A DNA stretch of 64,000 bases from Vesta saturnalis (Eukaryota; Arthropoda; Insecta; Coleoptera; Lampyridae): positions 1,348,001 to 1,412,000 of the forward strand of contig JARFJB010001172.1 in assembly GCA_036346205.1 (NCBI GenBank). The letters are read 5' to 3'. Position 1 is the stretch's first letter. Each line of letters starts with the position of its first letter. Of the stretch, positions 1 through 11,542 are shown in pieces. A model generated the notes under the pieces. It saw only the letters and a program-made list of their open reading frames with translations, was not told the origin of the DNA and did no database searches. The position numbers and the translations under genes are program-made.

Positions 1-503
1 GCTTCGGAAGAAAGCGTAGGTCCAGTGTAGTTTTCAATTATTGGAGAAGGTTCGATATTTTCCAATAATATAACGTCCGAATAAGTTCCAAGTTCAATTG
101 GAGTGCTAACTCCTGATATGGGTGCAGGGTTTATGGACGATTGGTCAAACACATTCAAATCGATTTCTGAATAGTTGAAAGTATAAGTAGCGGTTTCGCT
201 ATCTTTAGTACGAACTACCTACATAATGAGAAATATTTACATTAGGAAGTGATTCATTATATTCATAAAGTATACGCACATTTTCAATAATAGGGATTAA
301 AAAATCCGATTGGTCCGATCTTTCAAGAGTCGTTTCAGAACAGATACTTATCAATGAACTTATATTGGAGTTATTTGTCTGAAATAAGAGGAGGATAAAG
401 TTTACATGTGGGAATGGATGTCTGCTTATTTAATGAAAGTGATTTTACTCACCTTCAGCTCACTATGATCTATTGCAGACGAAACTGAATTTTCTTTATT
501 GTA
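1..503 (-). CDS. Partial unrecognised host gene, Ser/Thr-rich coding segments
   Basis: Three minus-strand stretches look coding. The segment nearest 470 encodes ENSVSSAIDHSELK and ends at a consensus donor (AAG then GTGAGT, exon end near 452). The next starts at about 378 after a polypyrimidine tract and CAG; it reads TNNSNISSLIS and continues without stops to about 239 (ending YEYNESLPN). A third open stretch runs from about 217 to base 1 (starting VVRTKDSETATYTFN). Donor and acceptor are both phase 0, so the first two segments join in frame. The second and third are separated by 22 bases that look like a GT...AG intron but are too short to be one, so a frameshift or an error is likely. No domain is recognised; the protein is polar and low-complexity, probably disordered. 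The pogo element at 692 sits just upstream, perhaps in an intron. Confidence is modest: no homologue is known to me. Confidence 0.35.
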
Positions 504-691
504 AATGTTTTTTTTTCTTCTTTAAATTTAGTGTTTGCATCTATAAAACGTAAGAACGTACATTTAATAAAAATATTATAAATAAAATATACGTCTTGAG
601 ATATGATATTAGAATTCCTCCATACAAAATTCTGTTTTATTTGTTTTTCCAAAAATGTTAAAAAATGACGTTCGAATCGCATTATGAACTC

Positions 692-3163
692 TAATTGGGG
701 AAGGGAGGGCAAGACGGGGTAACGGGTAAGACGGGGTACCGGGTGCAATCGGCCGCACGAACGACTAATCACAGCCGCTCTGGCTCGTAATGACGCGTCA
801 CCGTCTTGTTTATCGGTCAGCGTTGTAGCCGGCTTGTGAGTCCACGTGTGTTTGCCCTAGCGCCAAAAGTCGGTTTCTGTCAAGTTCGTTGCGATTTTCG
901 TGTTGTACATCGCATGTGTTTTGTACCTCAGCATTTGTTGTCTAGAACTGATTGAAAGTTATTCTTGTTTATCAATGATTACACCAGCAGGTAAGACCAT
1001 GATTGTTTCCATATTTTGAATAGTTTTTTTAAGGCATGTTATTTTATTCAGATCTTATCCCTCGCAGAAAATTCAAATTATTTCTTTAAGACAATATGAT
1101 TCTGTGAACTTAATTGAGCTTAATCTTGTTTTAGAATGATGCAAAATTATAAAAGAAAGACAGAGAGGGGGAATTGGAGTGAAGAGAGTATGAAAAATGC
1201 GGTAAATGTTGTAGTTAAACGGGAAATAGGGTATAAATTAGCGGCGAAAACATATTCTGTACCACAAACGACCCTGGAAAGAAAAGTTAAAGAAGATCGT
1301 GTAGCCCTAGAAGATCCTGCTGCTTCTGCAACTTCGGTGAAAGTTCCTTTAGGCCCAAAAAGAAGAACATTTTCTGATGACGAAGAGAAAGAACTTTGTA
1401 AGTATATAGTTGATATCGAGAATCATCTTTACGGGCTTACAACAAAATATTTAAGGGCATTGGCATATACTCTGGCAGTAAAAAATGGGAAGCAACGCCT
1501 CTAACTCTGAAAAAAAAGAAGCAGGCAATGATTGGGTGCAGGGATTTTTAAGCAGGCATCCAGAATTATCGATACGATATCGAGCCAGAAATCACTTCAG
1601 ATGCACGTACCGCTGAGTTTAATAAACAAGCTGTTGCACAATTTGTTAACTTCCTCGGCAACGTTTATGATGAGCACAACTTTCCCCTGACAAAATTTAT
1701 AATTGTGATGAAACAGGAGTTTCAGTGGTACCTAAAACAAAGTCAAAAATAATTGCAAGAAAAGGTAGAAAACAAGTGGGATCCACAACTTTTGCGGAGA
1801 GAGGAACCACAATAACTATAGAAATATGTTTCAGTGCTAGTGGCCAATATATGCCTCCAATGACGGTGTTCCCAAGAAAGAGAATAGACCCACAGCTAAT
1901 GCTGAATGCTGCTACTGGAGCTTGGGGTGTTTGCAGTGATTCTGGCTGGATGATAGCTGAATTATTCCTTGGCTGGTTTAAGAAGTTTATTAAATTTAGC
2001 GGAGCAACAGTTGATCGACCTGTGCTGTTGTTGTTAGATGGCCACAGCACCCACACACAAAATATTGACGTGATTAATGAAGCTCGTTCCAATGGGATTA
2101 TTATATTATGCTTACCTCCACATACGACTCATCGACTTCAAGTCGGCGACGTAGCATACATGAGGCCCTTGAGCACATATTACGACCAACAAATTACAGC
2201 CTGGCTTCGCAGCAATCCCGGAATGGTAGTAACTGTCCGGCAAGTAGCAGAGATTTTTGGTAAAGCCTTTGTTCAAGCTTCTACAATGGCAACGGCGGTA
2301 AATGGCTTTAAAAAATGTGGAATTTGGCCATACGAGAAAGAGTGTTTTCCGACATTAACTTTGCTCCATCATTGACCACAGATATTCCACAAACAGAGAG
2401 ATTATCCATCACTGAAGCATTGCCAGAAACCACTACGTCGGACAACCGAGCAACAGCACCAAACAGGCCTTTCGCATCAACTGACGCTTCAGTTGTCCCT
2501 GCTTGTTATTATGACACAATCTGAAATTGAAGCAGAGCCCGGATGCTCCACTTGGAGGAGCAATATAGAAATAGTTCAAAGGTCAACTACTCCACCACCA
2601 TCAGTATTTTCTGTTGTCAGTCCTCAACAAGTGATGCCTTACCCTGTAACTCGCAAAATGACACGTGTGACAAGGAAACGAGGAAAAACCAATTTGGCAA
2701 AGAAAAAGAATAAGAAGAAAACCAACAATAATCTAAATTCACCACCAGAAAGTGATAACGATGAAAATAATATCCCTTGCTTTTACTGCGATGGAAAATA
2801 TTTGGATTCAGATGAAGGATGGGCCCGCATGTTCTCACTGTGGGAAGTGGGCACACTGTAGCTGTGCTGGGATAGACGACGAGGCAATATTTGTTTGCGA
2901 GTTTTGCAACCAAAAATAGAATATGTTTCCCAGACCCCATCTTGTCTTACCCTACCGGGGGGGCAAGATGGGGTTTTTGACATTTTTTACAAAATTAAAA
3001 TCATTATCTTTTTCAATAAGTCTAAAGTTTCTCAAGGTCCTTATTCCTAAAGACTGTTTATGTAAGAGTAATAAATAAATAAATAAGTATTCAAAATAAT
3101 TAAAAATTTCCATTTTATTACGCTTGAAACGTTAAGGGCCCCGTCTTGCCCCCCCTTTCCCTA
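692..3163 (+). mobile_element. pogo/Tigger-like DNA transposon, complete termini, decayed gene
   Basis: The element is bounded by inverted terminal repeats of about 23 bp. The left end (697-719) reads GGGGAAGGGAGGGCAAGACG and the reverse complement of 3138-3162 reads AGGGAAAGGGGGGCAAGACG. A related G-rich motif (GGTAAGACGGGG, about 725-737) recurs inverted near 2941-2973, giving a subterminal repeat at each end. TA dinucleotides at 692-693 and 3162-3163 fit pogo-type TA targeting, although the left one is four bases away from the repeat. The interior carries a CENP-B/pogo transposase pseudogene on the plus strand. Length (about 2.5 kb) is normal for autonomous members. Confidence 0.85.
1136..2919 (+). 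pseudogene. pogo-type DDE transposase with C-terminal zinc finger, broken
   Basis: The N-terminal block (from 1136, after a CTTGTTTTAG acceptor; possible donor near 990) is a Psq/CENP-B-like helix-turn-helix with KLAAKTYSVPQTTLERKV. The DDE_1 core follows: YNCDETGVS (about 1700-1727, first Asp), LLLLDGHSTH (about 2030-2050, second Asp), LPPHTTHRLQVGDVAYMRPL (about 2110-2170, third Asp), and a conserved FKKCGIWPY block near 2310. All three acidic residues remain. The C-terminus contains a Cys/His cluster (CFYCDG, CSHCGKWAH, CxxC before the stop at 2917-2919), resembling a PHD-like finger seen in this transposase group. The frame breaks near 1500-1690, 2340, 2500 and 2820, so no intact protein can be made. 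Its role would have been cut-and-paste transposition. Confidence 0.88.
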
Positions 3164-3869
3164 CTCCTTATGTAGGTACATAGAAATTTCTCGGTAACCT
3201 GAAAGTGTTTCAGAAAATGTGTTGGGAAATATTCCTTCACATGAAATAATTATGTGAGATAATGATAATTTATACACATTTCAAATGTGTTACATTTTAC
3301 ACTTTATTAATATTTAACTTAAATTATATACTAAGTACCGCTTATTCTATTTTCTAATGTTCTAACTGTCCTTTTTTTAGACTTTGATAAAGATTTATAT
3401 TGAATAAATCGAAACGTCGACAACTTTAATTTTTTTAATACATATACTGCCGCTGCTAAAGCTTGTTTTATTTATTCTGAACCATAAAATATAAACTTTA
3501 TGGGGGCTAGAACACAGTAAAGTCACTTGGTTAAAAATATGTCAAATTTTCATGTTTTTCAAGATGAAGTGCCCCATTTTGTAAGAATTCATCTCAACTC
3601 TCCAGTTTAATCTTTTTTTGGAGACAACACTACATTTAGTTTGACCAAACAAGGCAACAAATGGACCTTAAAAACTTCAAACATACAAAAATAACCTGAC
3701 GTGTTAATGACGATACTCTTGGCTTAGGCTCTGTAAAAATCCCAACTGCAATGCACTTTTTTTTTGTTGTTCTACAGTGTAATACACGAAAATTAATCGA
3801 AATGTTTTAATTAAAAAATTACAATTACCTACATGGAATTGAAGAAATAACTTTAAATTTATTTAATGA
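3164..3869. other. Non-coding AT-rich spacer
   Basis: No open frame or repeat that I can name. It contains short T- and A-runs only. Two AATAAA-like words occur near 3070-3085 just outside the pogo gene but inside the element, so they belong to the feature before it. Confidence 0.4.
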
Positions 3870-4785
3870 CTCTATCTTACTAATCGGTCTTGAAAACGAT
3901 GAATAATCGCATATCCGAAATACTACCCAATAATTATGGCGTTCTTCAAGGAAGTGTTTTAAGACCTCTACTTTTTTGTTGTATATCAATGATATTAATC
4001 AAGCATACAAATTTGATTTTATTAACTATTTGCAGATGATACATTCATTGCAGTCTATGATAAACAATTATATAAGGCAATAGAAAAAATGAACCAAGGC
4101 CTAAAACTATTATCCGGATATGTTAATGTAAATGATTTAAAAATTAATGTCAAAAAAACTCAAGCAATGATTAGTATAACTTCACCTAAAAATAAATATA
4201 TCGATTATGGAAGCCCAATTCTGAAAATTAACAATGAACAATTAAAGTTGGTTTAAATCTTTTAAATATTTTGGTGTGAAAGTGAATGAAAATTTAATGA
4301 CCAATTTTTGCATATTAAAAACAAAGTTATAGATAAATTCTGTTCACCAGAATCGCAAGAAAAATAACAAACGCTAGTAATTTAATTAATATTTATAACA
4401 ATTAAGCCAATTTGTGAATACTGTTCTTCAATAAACTATCTAATAAAAAGAAACAAACATAAAAAAAGTACAGCGTTTACAAAACCGACGAATGCGCATT
4501 ATTCTGCAATGTGATTGCAATACTGATTACATGTTGAACACATTAAATTGGTATTCAATTAGTAATAAATACAAATTCAATAATTTAATTTTTATTTTGA
4601 AAATAGTAAATGGTTACTTCCTAAATATTTAAAAAATTTCATTATTGAGAATTTCAATATTCACAATTATTATACAAGGAATAATGATAATTTCTATATT
4701 AAAAATGTACGTCTTGCAAGTTTAAGAAATTCTTTATTTTTTAATGGTTTAATCATAAGTTGAAACATGAAATAAAAACATTTAG
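3870..4785 (+). pseudogene. LINE reverse transcriptase fragment, 3' half
   Basis: Translation in shifting frames gives the end of a non-LTR reverse transcriptase. The order is YGVLQGSVLRPLLF (about 3937-3977), YINDINQAY, FADDTFIAVYD (about 4030-4060, the YxDD-type active site as FADD), then LNVNDLKINVKKTQAM (thumb-side motif) and FKYFGVKVNEN near 4262. It ends with the typical RxxRxx...LQCDCNTDYMLNTLNWYSI block (about 4500-4560) and YTRNNDNF...RLASLRNSLFF (about 4670-4745). At least four frameshifts and stops separate these blocks. The family resembles Jockey/CR1-type LINEs but differs clearly from the LINE family at 8.3 kb, being much more AT-rich. It is 5' truncated and inactive. Confidence 0.75.
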
Positions 4786-4792
4786 TAGTTTA

Positions 4793-4909
4793 TGAAAATA
4801 TAAACTTTCACCATTAACACTCATAATAAAATACTTATCTTTTTTGGGATTTTTTAATGGTGTACTTTAAATTATACAATCTAAACGTTTCGATAACACT
4901 TACAGTTAT
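4793..4909. repeat. Interspersed repeat R, copy 1
   Basis: This stretch contains ATACTTATCTTTTTT followed by TTTT-rich spacer and CAATCTAAACGTTTCGATAA (4877-4896) running on into CACTTACAGTTAT. The same sequence occurs at 56308-56395. The leftmost part (AAACTTTCACCATTA, about 4800-4814) is also found inverted near 56500. It is therefore a dispersed element end rather than unique sequence. Its class is unknown. Confidence 0.6.
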
Positions 4910-7534
4910 CTTTCAGTAGTAATTTTGTTAAGAAATTAAATTTTAAATGAATCAAAAAAAATTTAAGTCAATTTAATACAAAACATAATTTTAAAATAAC
5001 AATTATAAATGCCTCAAAATTACAATGAACACTTGCGAAACTAATAAATTTCCAAAACAATTTAAATTTAATATTATAAAGAGAAAATTCATTTTAAAAT
5101 TAGGCATCATATAAATTAAATAAATAAATAGTTAAACTGATATCTTTTCAATTATGATGACAATGCAGAACCTTCTATGAAACTTAATTCAATTTAATTT
5201 CAACTAGCTTAAATAACAGAACAAAATTTTAAATAGAGTTTGGATCTTAAATTAAAAAGTAGCATAATGATAACCTTGATTTTAATTTGTTTTCAATTTT
5301 GGTATAGCAGTTTTGCTTTTCCAATCCTTAAAGCAAATTCTTTCAATTATATGTTAAATTACACAGCTATAATTTAACATAAGTATTAAATCAAAATTGA
5401 AGTATTAAATTACAATGAACGTTCCATTGTTCATTGTTAACACTTCCAATTTTGTAAAATATTTTTTCAATTTAATGTTATTTTATTTGATGTAATTTAG
5501 GCATTTGAAAATTCTATCATTTTAAAATTAAGTTTTTGCAAATCTTATACACTTAACATCATAATGATTAATTTTGATTACAATTGTTTTTGAATTTCAT
5601 TTTATACGAAGTTTTGTATGTTTGAGGCGTTTAATATGTTAATTTTATACCTAGTATCCTTAAAGAAATTTATAGCTTTATGTTTAAACTTTAACAATAG
5701 CAGCTATTTTATTTAATTTTTCATAATATTGAAATCAAATTGTTTATAATCTTTAAACAATTTTAACAAAATTACTTCTGCGATAATGTAAGTTTATCGA
5801 AATTAGATTTATAATAAAGTACACCTTATCCCAGATAATATTGATTAAAGATAATACCTTTGAAACAAATAAATTAAACCATGTATTTACTTTATATAAT
5901 TGAATTCATATAGTTTGTTGTAAATGATATCATTTTAAATAGTTAAGTTTTAACAAATGCTTTACATTTATAACTCGTAAGTTATTGTAAATGTAGAATT
6001 TATTTACAATAATAATTTCTCTTTCTTTATCGTACAGTTTGTCACAATTTGGGAATAATTATAAATAAAAATTAATTAAGACAAGAATAATTAACATGTA
6101 CTTAAACACTATTTAACTAGCCATTGCCATTGCATATGTTTTAGGTCTGGAATCATTTACTTACAATAGATTTGCTTAAATTAAACTATGTAATTTACAT
6201 TTTTAAAGTTTAACAAAGAATGTAATATGAACAAAATCTTATTGAATTACAATTTCCTTAACATTAAATGGTACTAACTTAGAAATAACTGAGTTTATGT
6301 TGGATTACATAGAATTTAATTTAATAAAAATATTAATACAATTAATTGATACAGGTATTTATATAACTTTAGCAATTCTTAATTGCATCAATGTCTTAGG
6401 AAAAATAAACTTTAAGAACCATGCTTTTATTCTTTTATCTTTAAATAATGTTAAATTCATTTTAAACTATGTATATTAACTTTAGTTCTTAAAATGTTTT
6501 AATAGCTAAAGTAATGTTATGCAACTTAAATTTTTAATTAAGTTAGTTATTCTTAACATGTAAATGCTTATTCATAAATAGAAATTAAATAATTTATTTC
6601 TCTTTCTTAAAAATTCAATTTATAAACAATTAAATAGATAAAATTAAAAGCTTCAATATTTATTGAAGTCTAATGAAACGTAATTTTGTACTTTACTACA
6701 ATTGTTTTATTGCATTGACAATTAAATGCATAATAGAATATAAAAATTTAGTACTGATCTCAATTTACTTTATCGAAATCTCTACTAATTTATAAAGTAA
6801 TACCAAACTGGATGCAAATTGTAAACATGAATAACTTTTAAAATTGTCCTTTTATAAGTTTTATATTCCAAGTTAATACATGTTATAATATCGCTTTATT
6901 TTTGGAATTAAGTTGCAAATTGTCTACTGTACTAGCATTAAATGAGTTTAACACTAAAAATAAATAAAAGCTTAGAATTTGAAAAGTCTAGGCCAAACTT
7001 TGATACTAAATTTGAATTTTATCTAATGCAATTAAATGTAATTTTTTAAATAGTTATTATTCAAGAGTCTAAATCAATGAAGATTTATAACTCTTAACTG
7101 ATCAATTGCATAATCTACAAGAACTACTACTGTGATCGGCAACAAGAGTATAAAACGAATATTTGTCATCTAAAGGAGATCAGCTTTTTAAACTTTATTA
7201 CTTAACTAATAATTATGAAAGTTTTCCAAATTGTCATTTTATAATTCCCAAATAATAAAATATTTTTACTTAAAATATAATGCAAAGTATATGATTACAA
7301 AGTCCTAATTTAATGAAATTGACAGTTCAAAACATTGATAAACAATACTTAGCTCTAATGACTAAAGAAAACGTAACATACAACTAAAACTACTTTATAC
7401 CCAAATCGAAGGCAACATTGGCTCACGAGAACAATTAAAATATATTTCTGTATATAATGGGTCAACAAGCCCTGTTATTGCAAGTGACGTCATGGCTTTA
7501 ATATATCGTCTCAATAAATGAGTTTAACTATTAC
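4910..7534. other. Long extremely AT-rich block without genes
   Basis: About 2.6 kb of uniform texture dominated by words such as AATTTAATTT, TTAAATT and TTTAACAAT. There is no convincing open frame: a 60-codon frame at 6297-6479 is hydrophobic and of the kind expected by chance in such composition. I see no clear tandem period by eye. It may be an old satellite-like or decayed repeat tract. Confidence 0.5.
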
Positions 7535-7760
7535 TATCAATTATAATATATATATGTATATATGAAACTATATATATATAATATACAATAAAATATATAT
7601 CACGCGCAACCGTCACACCACACTTTACGCACACACCACTACACTCACACTCACATCTCACATCACACACACACACACACACACGACATCATCACTACAC
7701 TCACACACACACACTTTACACACACCATTCTTTACCACACACACCCACACCCACCCACGC
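7535..7760. repeat. Compound microsatellite, (TA)n then CA-rich
   Basis: Bases 7535-7600 are almost pure alternating TA. Bases 7600-7760 are C/A-only runs with interspersed T, including an uninterrupted (CA) run near 7664-7683 and many CACTCACAC variants. The abrupt change of composition fits simple-sequence expansion. The remaining bases to 7985 show nothing. Confidence 0.85.
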
Positions 7761-7985
7761 ATTGGAGAATATTTCTTCAACAGTAATCATTCACAAGTGT
7801 GTAAGGTTGTAAATGAAATTCATTTTTATTAATTTCCTGCAAATCAATGAATTGTGTATTCCACAACTGTAACAACCGTTGGTAACTACGAAACATGATA
7901 CATGAGACGATACAATTTTTATAGGCGAATATTAGGTATTTGTTTGAGAGAAATTATTTTCTTCAATGTACCTGTAAGATACAAC

Positions 7986-8126
7986 TTCGTATATCACACG
8001 TGAGCGAAATGCCATTATGAAACTCGTGAGAAGTGCCCCACTCGTGTGGGAACGGACGCTCATGGTTCAAACTTCTCACTCGCATATAAAGATGCATTTA
8101 TCTCACTTATAATATAATATACTATT
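7986..8126. repeat. Hairpin repeat H, copy 1
   Basis: The segment starts TCGTATATCACACGTGAG and ends TAATATAATATACTATT. It shares the outer motifs and hairpin layout of the two copies at 43147-43280 and 43488-43626: GTGAG(T/C)GAAATGCCATTAT near the left arm and its partner on the right. This copy has a more diverged right arm. No coding capacity. See the 42.8-43.6 kb array. Confidence 0.65.
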
Positions 8127-8279
8127 TTTCATGCTTTTGTTACCTTCAAAAAGGCAGTCCTCAGTACAGTTTTCCCTCACAGTTCCTATTGTGTGGTGAA
8201 ACCAAAGAATTAGGGTGGAACGAAAATACCTTTTTTTCAAAATGAATTTTAATAGGGCGGAAAAATTGCGTATTGTTAA

Positions 8280-11200
8280 TAGGTGTTAGGCATGTATACT
8301 CCGTGCCAGCCGGGGAGGTACCACCACCCTTACCATGGGCTCCTTAATATTGGGTCTCCGATTTTCTGAGCTCGGTAAGGGCTGCCGGTTACCTTTTCCA
8401 TCATCCTTAATCTATTCTCATCCTTATCCTTCCTTCTCGCCCTCACTGTCTTCCTATCGGATTAAAAGACCCAAATTAAAAAATAAGATGGCTGTGGTTT
8501 CTAGGGTTATAAATTCCGGACGTAAAATCCTGCCCCACTCGGATGTCCGGGAGGGCAGGGCCCAAGCGACCTCGGTCATCGAAAGTATCAACTTTCTGAT
8601 TCACTACTGCAACATCCGCGGTATCAGGTCTAATCTTAATGCTATTCACCAACATCTTGAACAATTACAACTTGATATATTGTTTCTATCTGAAACACAA
8701 GTCTCCTCTGGAAGCTCCGAGTCACCCGACTTGCAATTTCCTCAATACCATCTTTACTCTAACTTTGGATATAAAGGAGGCGTATGTGCGTACATCAAGG
8801 ACAGAATTGCTTGCAAGAGGGTTTCTTCCTTAGAAGATAAAAATTTTGACGTGATTTGGTTTAAACATTCTGGTCCTAATTTTGTGAAATTCTACTATTG
8901 CATTTATAGGTCTCCTAATGACAGCAACTTTCTTCGATTACCTTGGTATGAAAGTTGACTATCTCCTGTCTCAGTTTCCATCTTGCGATATCTCATTTGT
9001 AGGCGATTTCAATGTTCATAACTCTAATTGGCTTCAATTTTCATCTACTACAAATCCCGCTGGTCATAGTGCAGAAACATTTGCTATTTCATGTGATCTC
9101 ACACAAATGATTTCTGAACCCACAAGAATCCCTGATAACCCTAACCATACTCCACATCTTCTAGATCTCTTTCTTACATCAAACCCTCTTGTTTATAAAA
9201 CTTCCGTTCTTTCGCCTTTAGATCTTTCCGACCATTGTCTAATAAAAATCATTTCTACTGTACCTAATTCCACTGCTGGTCGCAAAACCGATAGAACCTT
9301 GTGGTGTTTTAAGTCAGCTCGATGGAGTGATTTACGGATTTCTTTGCAACCTTTCCATGGCGTGAATATTGTTTTAAGTCGTCCTCTTCTTCGGACATCG
9401 CTCTTTCAGTATCTGAAGTCATCCTCATGGGAATGGAGTTATACATTCCGAAAAACAGTACCGTGTAGGTCATTCACGTTCCCAACCCTGGTTCAATAAG
9501 GCTTGTTCTGATGCAATATCTTTAAAAAATAAATGTTACATTAAATGGAAATCTAATAAATCGGTTGACAGTCATGTAGAATACGTTGGTGCTAGAAATA
9601 TCTGCAAAAGTGTCATCACTAAAACTAAAAAGTTGTTCGAACAACGAAAATGCAATGAACTAGCTACATCTCCTTTAGGCAGTCGTAAATTTTGGTCTTT
9701 AACCATTAGTAAAAACTTTCGAACATCTTCATTTCCCCCCCTGACATCTATTGACGGATCGGTAGTTGCTGATTCTGTAGACAAAGCCAACGTTTTTGTG
9801 GATTTGTTTGCATCAAACTCGTGTCTCAATGATTCTGGAAAAGATGTGCCCCTAGTCAACTCGTCTTCATACGTTATGAAACCAATTCATTTTCGGTACA
9901 AGCTCTTGGAATCGATCATCAGTAGGCTTGATCTCAATAAGGTGACTAGACGGTATCCCAGCTATTGTCTTAAAGAAATGTTCCCCCGAACTAGTACCAG
10001 TCCTATCTAAGCTCTATACGATCTCTATATCTTCTGGGGAATTCCCTTCATCATGGAAGTTAGCAAATGTTCAACCTATTCCCAAAAAATGTGATAAGAC
10101 CGATCCCTCAAATTACAGACCAATTGCCATCGCTTCCATTTTGTCTAAAATCATGGAAAAAGCCATCAATCAGCAACTGCTCACGTTCAAACTCCTTAGT
10201 GACCACCAATATGGGTTTAGGCAAAGTCGTTCAACAGGCGATCTTCTTTCATATGTGACCCAAGTTTGGAACAATACAGTAGAGCAGTCCGGTGAAACAG
10301 TTGTAGTCGCTTTAGATATCTCAAAGGCATTTGACCAAGTTTGGCATAAGTGTTTACTTGCCAAACTCACCTCGTTTGGGTTAAATGATACGCTCATCAA
10401 CTGGGTTTCTAGTTTCCTTGATAAAAGACGAATACGTGTCGTAGTTGATGGCTTTTTTTCAAAAGAAATTAGCATTAACGCGGGCGTAGCACAGGGATCC
10501 GTTATAGCGCCTACACCTTTTCTGCTGTACATAAACGACCTTATTTCTTTAACAACTAACCCCATCCATTGCTTTGCTGACGATAGCACTTTTCACTGTA
10601 GTTCATCTCAGTCTACTCATAGTGATAATCCACCTTCTATGTCAAATCAAGAAATTAAAGCTGAAATGGCAAATTCAATCAACAAAGACATTCAACGTAT
10701 TCTCGAATGGGGAAGCAATAATCTAGTTAAATTTAATGCTAACAAAACTCAGTGTTGCCTTATGTCCGCCAAAAAAGATCGATCATTTCCTGTTGTAAGT
10801 ATGAATGGCTCAGTTCTTAAGTTTTCAGACCCTATTACTCTGTTGGGTATGACTGTATCTTCAAATCTCTCATGGGTTGACCATCTTCTGTCAGCCACCA
10901 AAACAGCTGCTCGTAAAATAGGTTTTTGTGCAGATCTAAGCAGTACTTTACCTCTCGACAACTCCTTCTGCTGTATAAGGCCCAAATTCGGCCTCATCTG
11001 GAATATAATTCTCACCTTTGGGTTAGTGCTCCCCAATACGCTCTCGATATCGTTGATCGTATTCAAAAGAGAGCGATTAGGCTTATAAATGACCCGTCTT
11101 TAACTTCTCACATACAGTCCCTTGAGCATAGAAGGATGGTTTCAGTTCTTTCTTTGTATTATCGTTATTACAACGGCTATTGTGCTGTTGAATTACATTC

Positions 11201-11518
11201 TTTGATACCATCTCCGGCTATCTTTGCGAGAAACACTCGGTTCGCTCATTCAGATCATCAGTATGCAGTACAAATCTCCACTTGTCGTACCAAACGGGCG
11301 CAATCCACATTTTTCTACACGGCTTCTAAACTCTGGAATGATCTCCCTAGTTCCTGCTTTCCTCTTACTTATGATATGAGAAAATTTAAGGTAGCTGTTC
11401 ATAGGCATCTATTGGCAATTCATTATCCCTCTATCCATCCTCCTAAGTGTTCCTGAGTGCTTTAGCACGATAGGCCTTATTTAGCCTGTTCAGGTCCACA
11501 ATCATAAAAAAAAATTAA
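8280..11518 (+). pseudogene. LINE copy A (endonuclease + reverse transcriptase), near full length
   Basis: This is the longest copy of a non-LTR retrotransposon family found four times here. Blocks in order: leader shared with copy C (CCAGCCGGGGAGGTACCACC near 8308), then an APE-type endonuclease (HYCNIRGIRSNL, FLSETQVSS, GDFNVHNSNW near 9001-9030, LSDHCLI near 9228). The reverse transcriptase has ALDISKAFDQVWH near 10310 and GVAQGSVIAPTPFLLYIND near 10480-10540. CFADDSTFH near 10565-10595 is an FADD active site. The C-terminal block ends ASKLWNDLPSS...YDMRKFKVAVHRHLL near 11330-11420. The 3' tail ends in an A-run at about 11505-11515. Frames break near 8930, 9490, 9960 and 10985, so it is dead. 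The encoded proteins would nick the target and copy the RNA in place. Clade (Jockey- or CR1-like) is not settled by eye. Confidence 0.88.
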
Positions 11519-11542
11519 ATATAAATAATTTTTTTAAATTAC

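Noticed and set aside
6297..6479. 60-codon open frame in the AT-rich block
   Set aside because: Composition-driven, hydrophobic, no homology, no start context or splice signals.
7600..7760. CRISPR-like or satellite array
   Set aside because: Only C/A simple sequence; no regular repeat-spacer structure.
10170..10589. 139-codon minus-strand frame
   Set aside because: Shadow of the LINE reverse transcriptase on the opposite strand.
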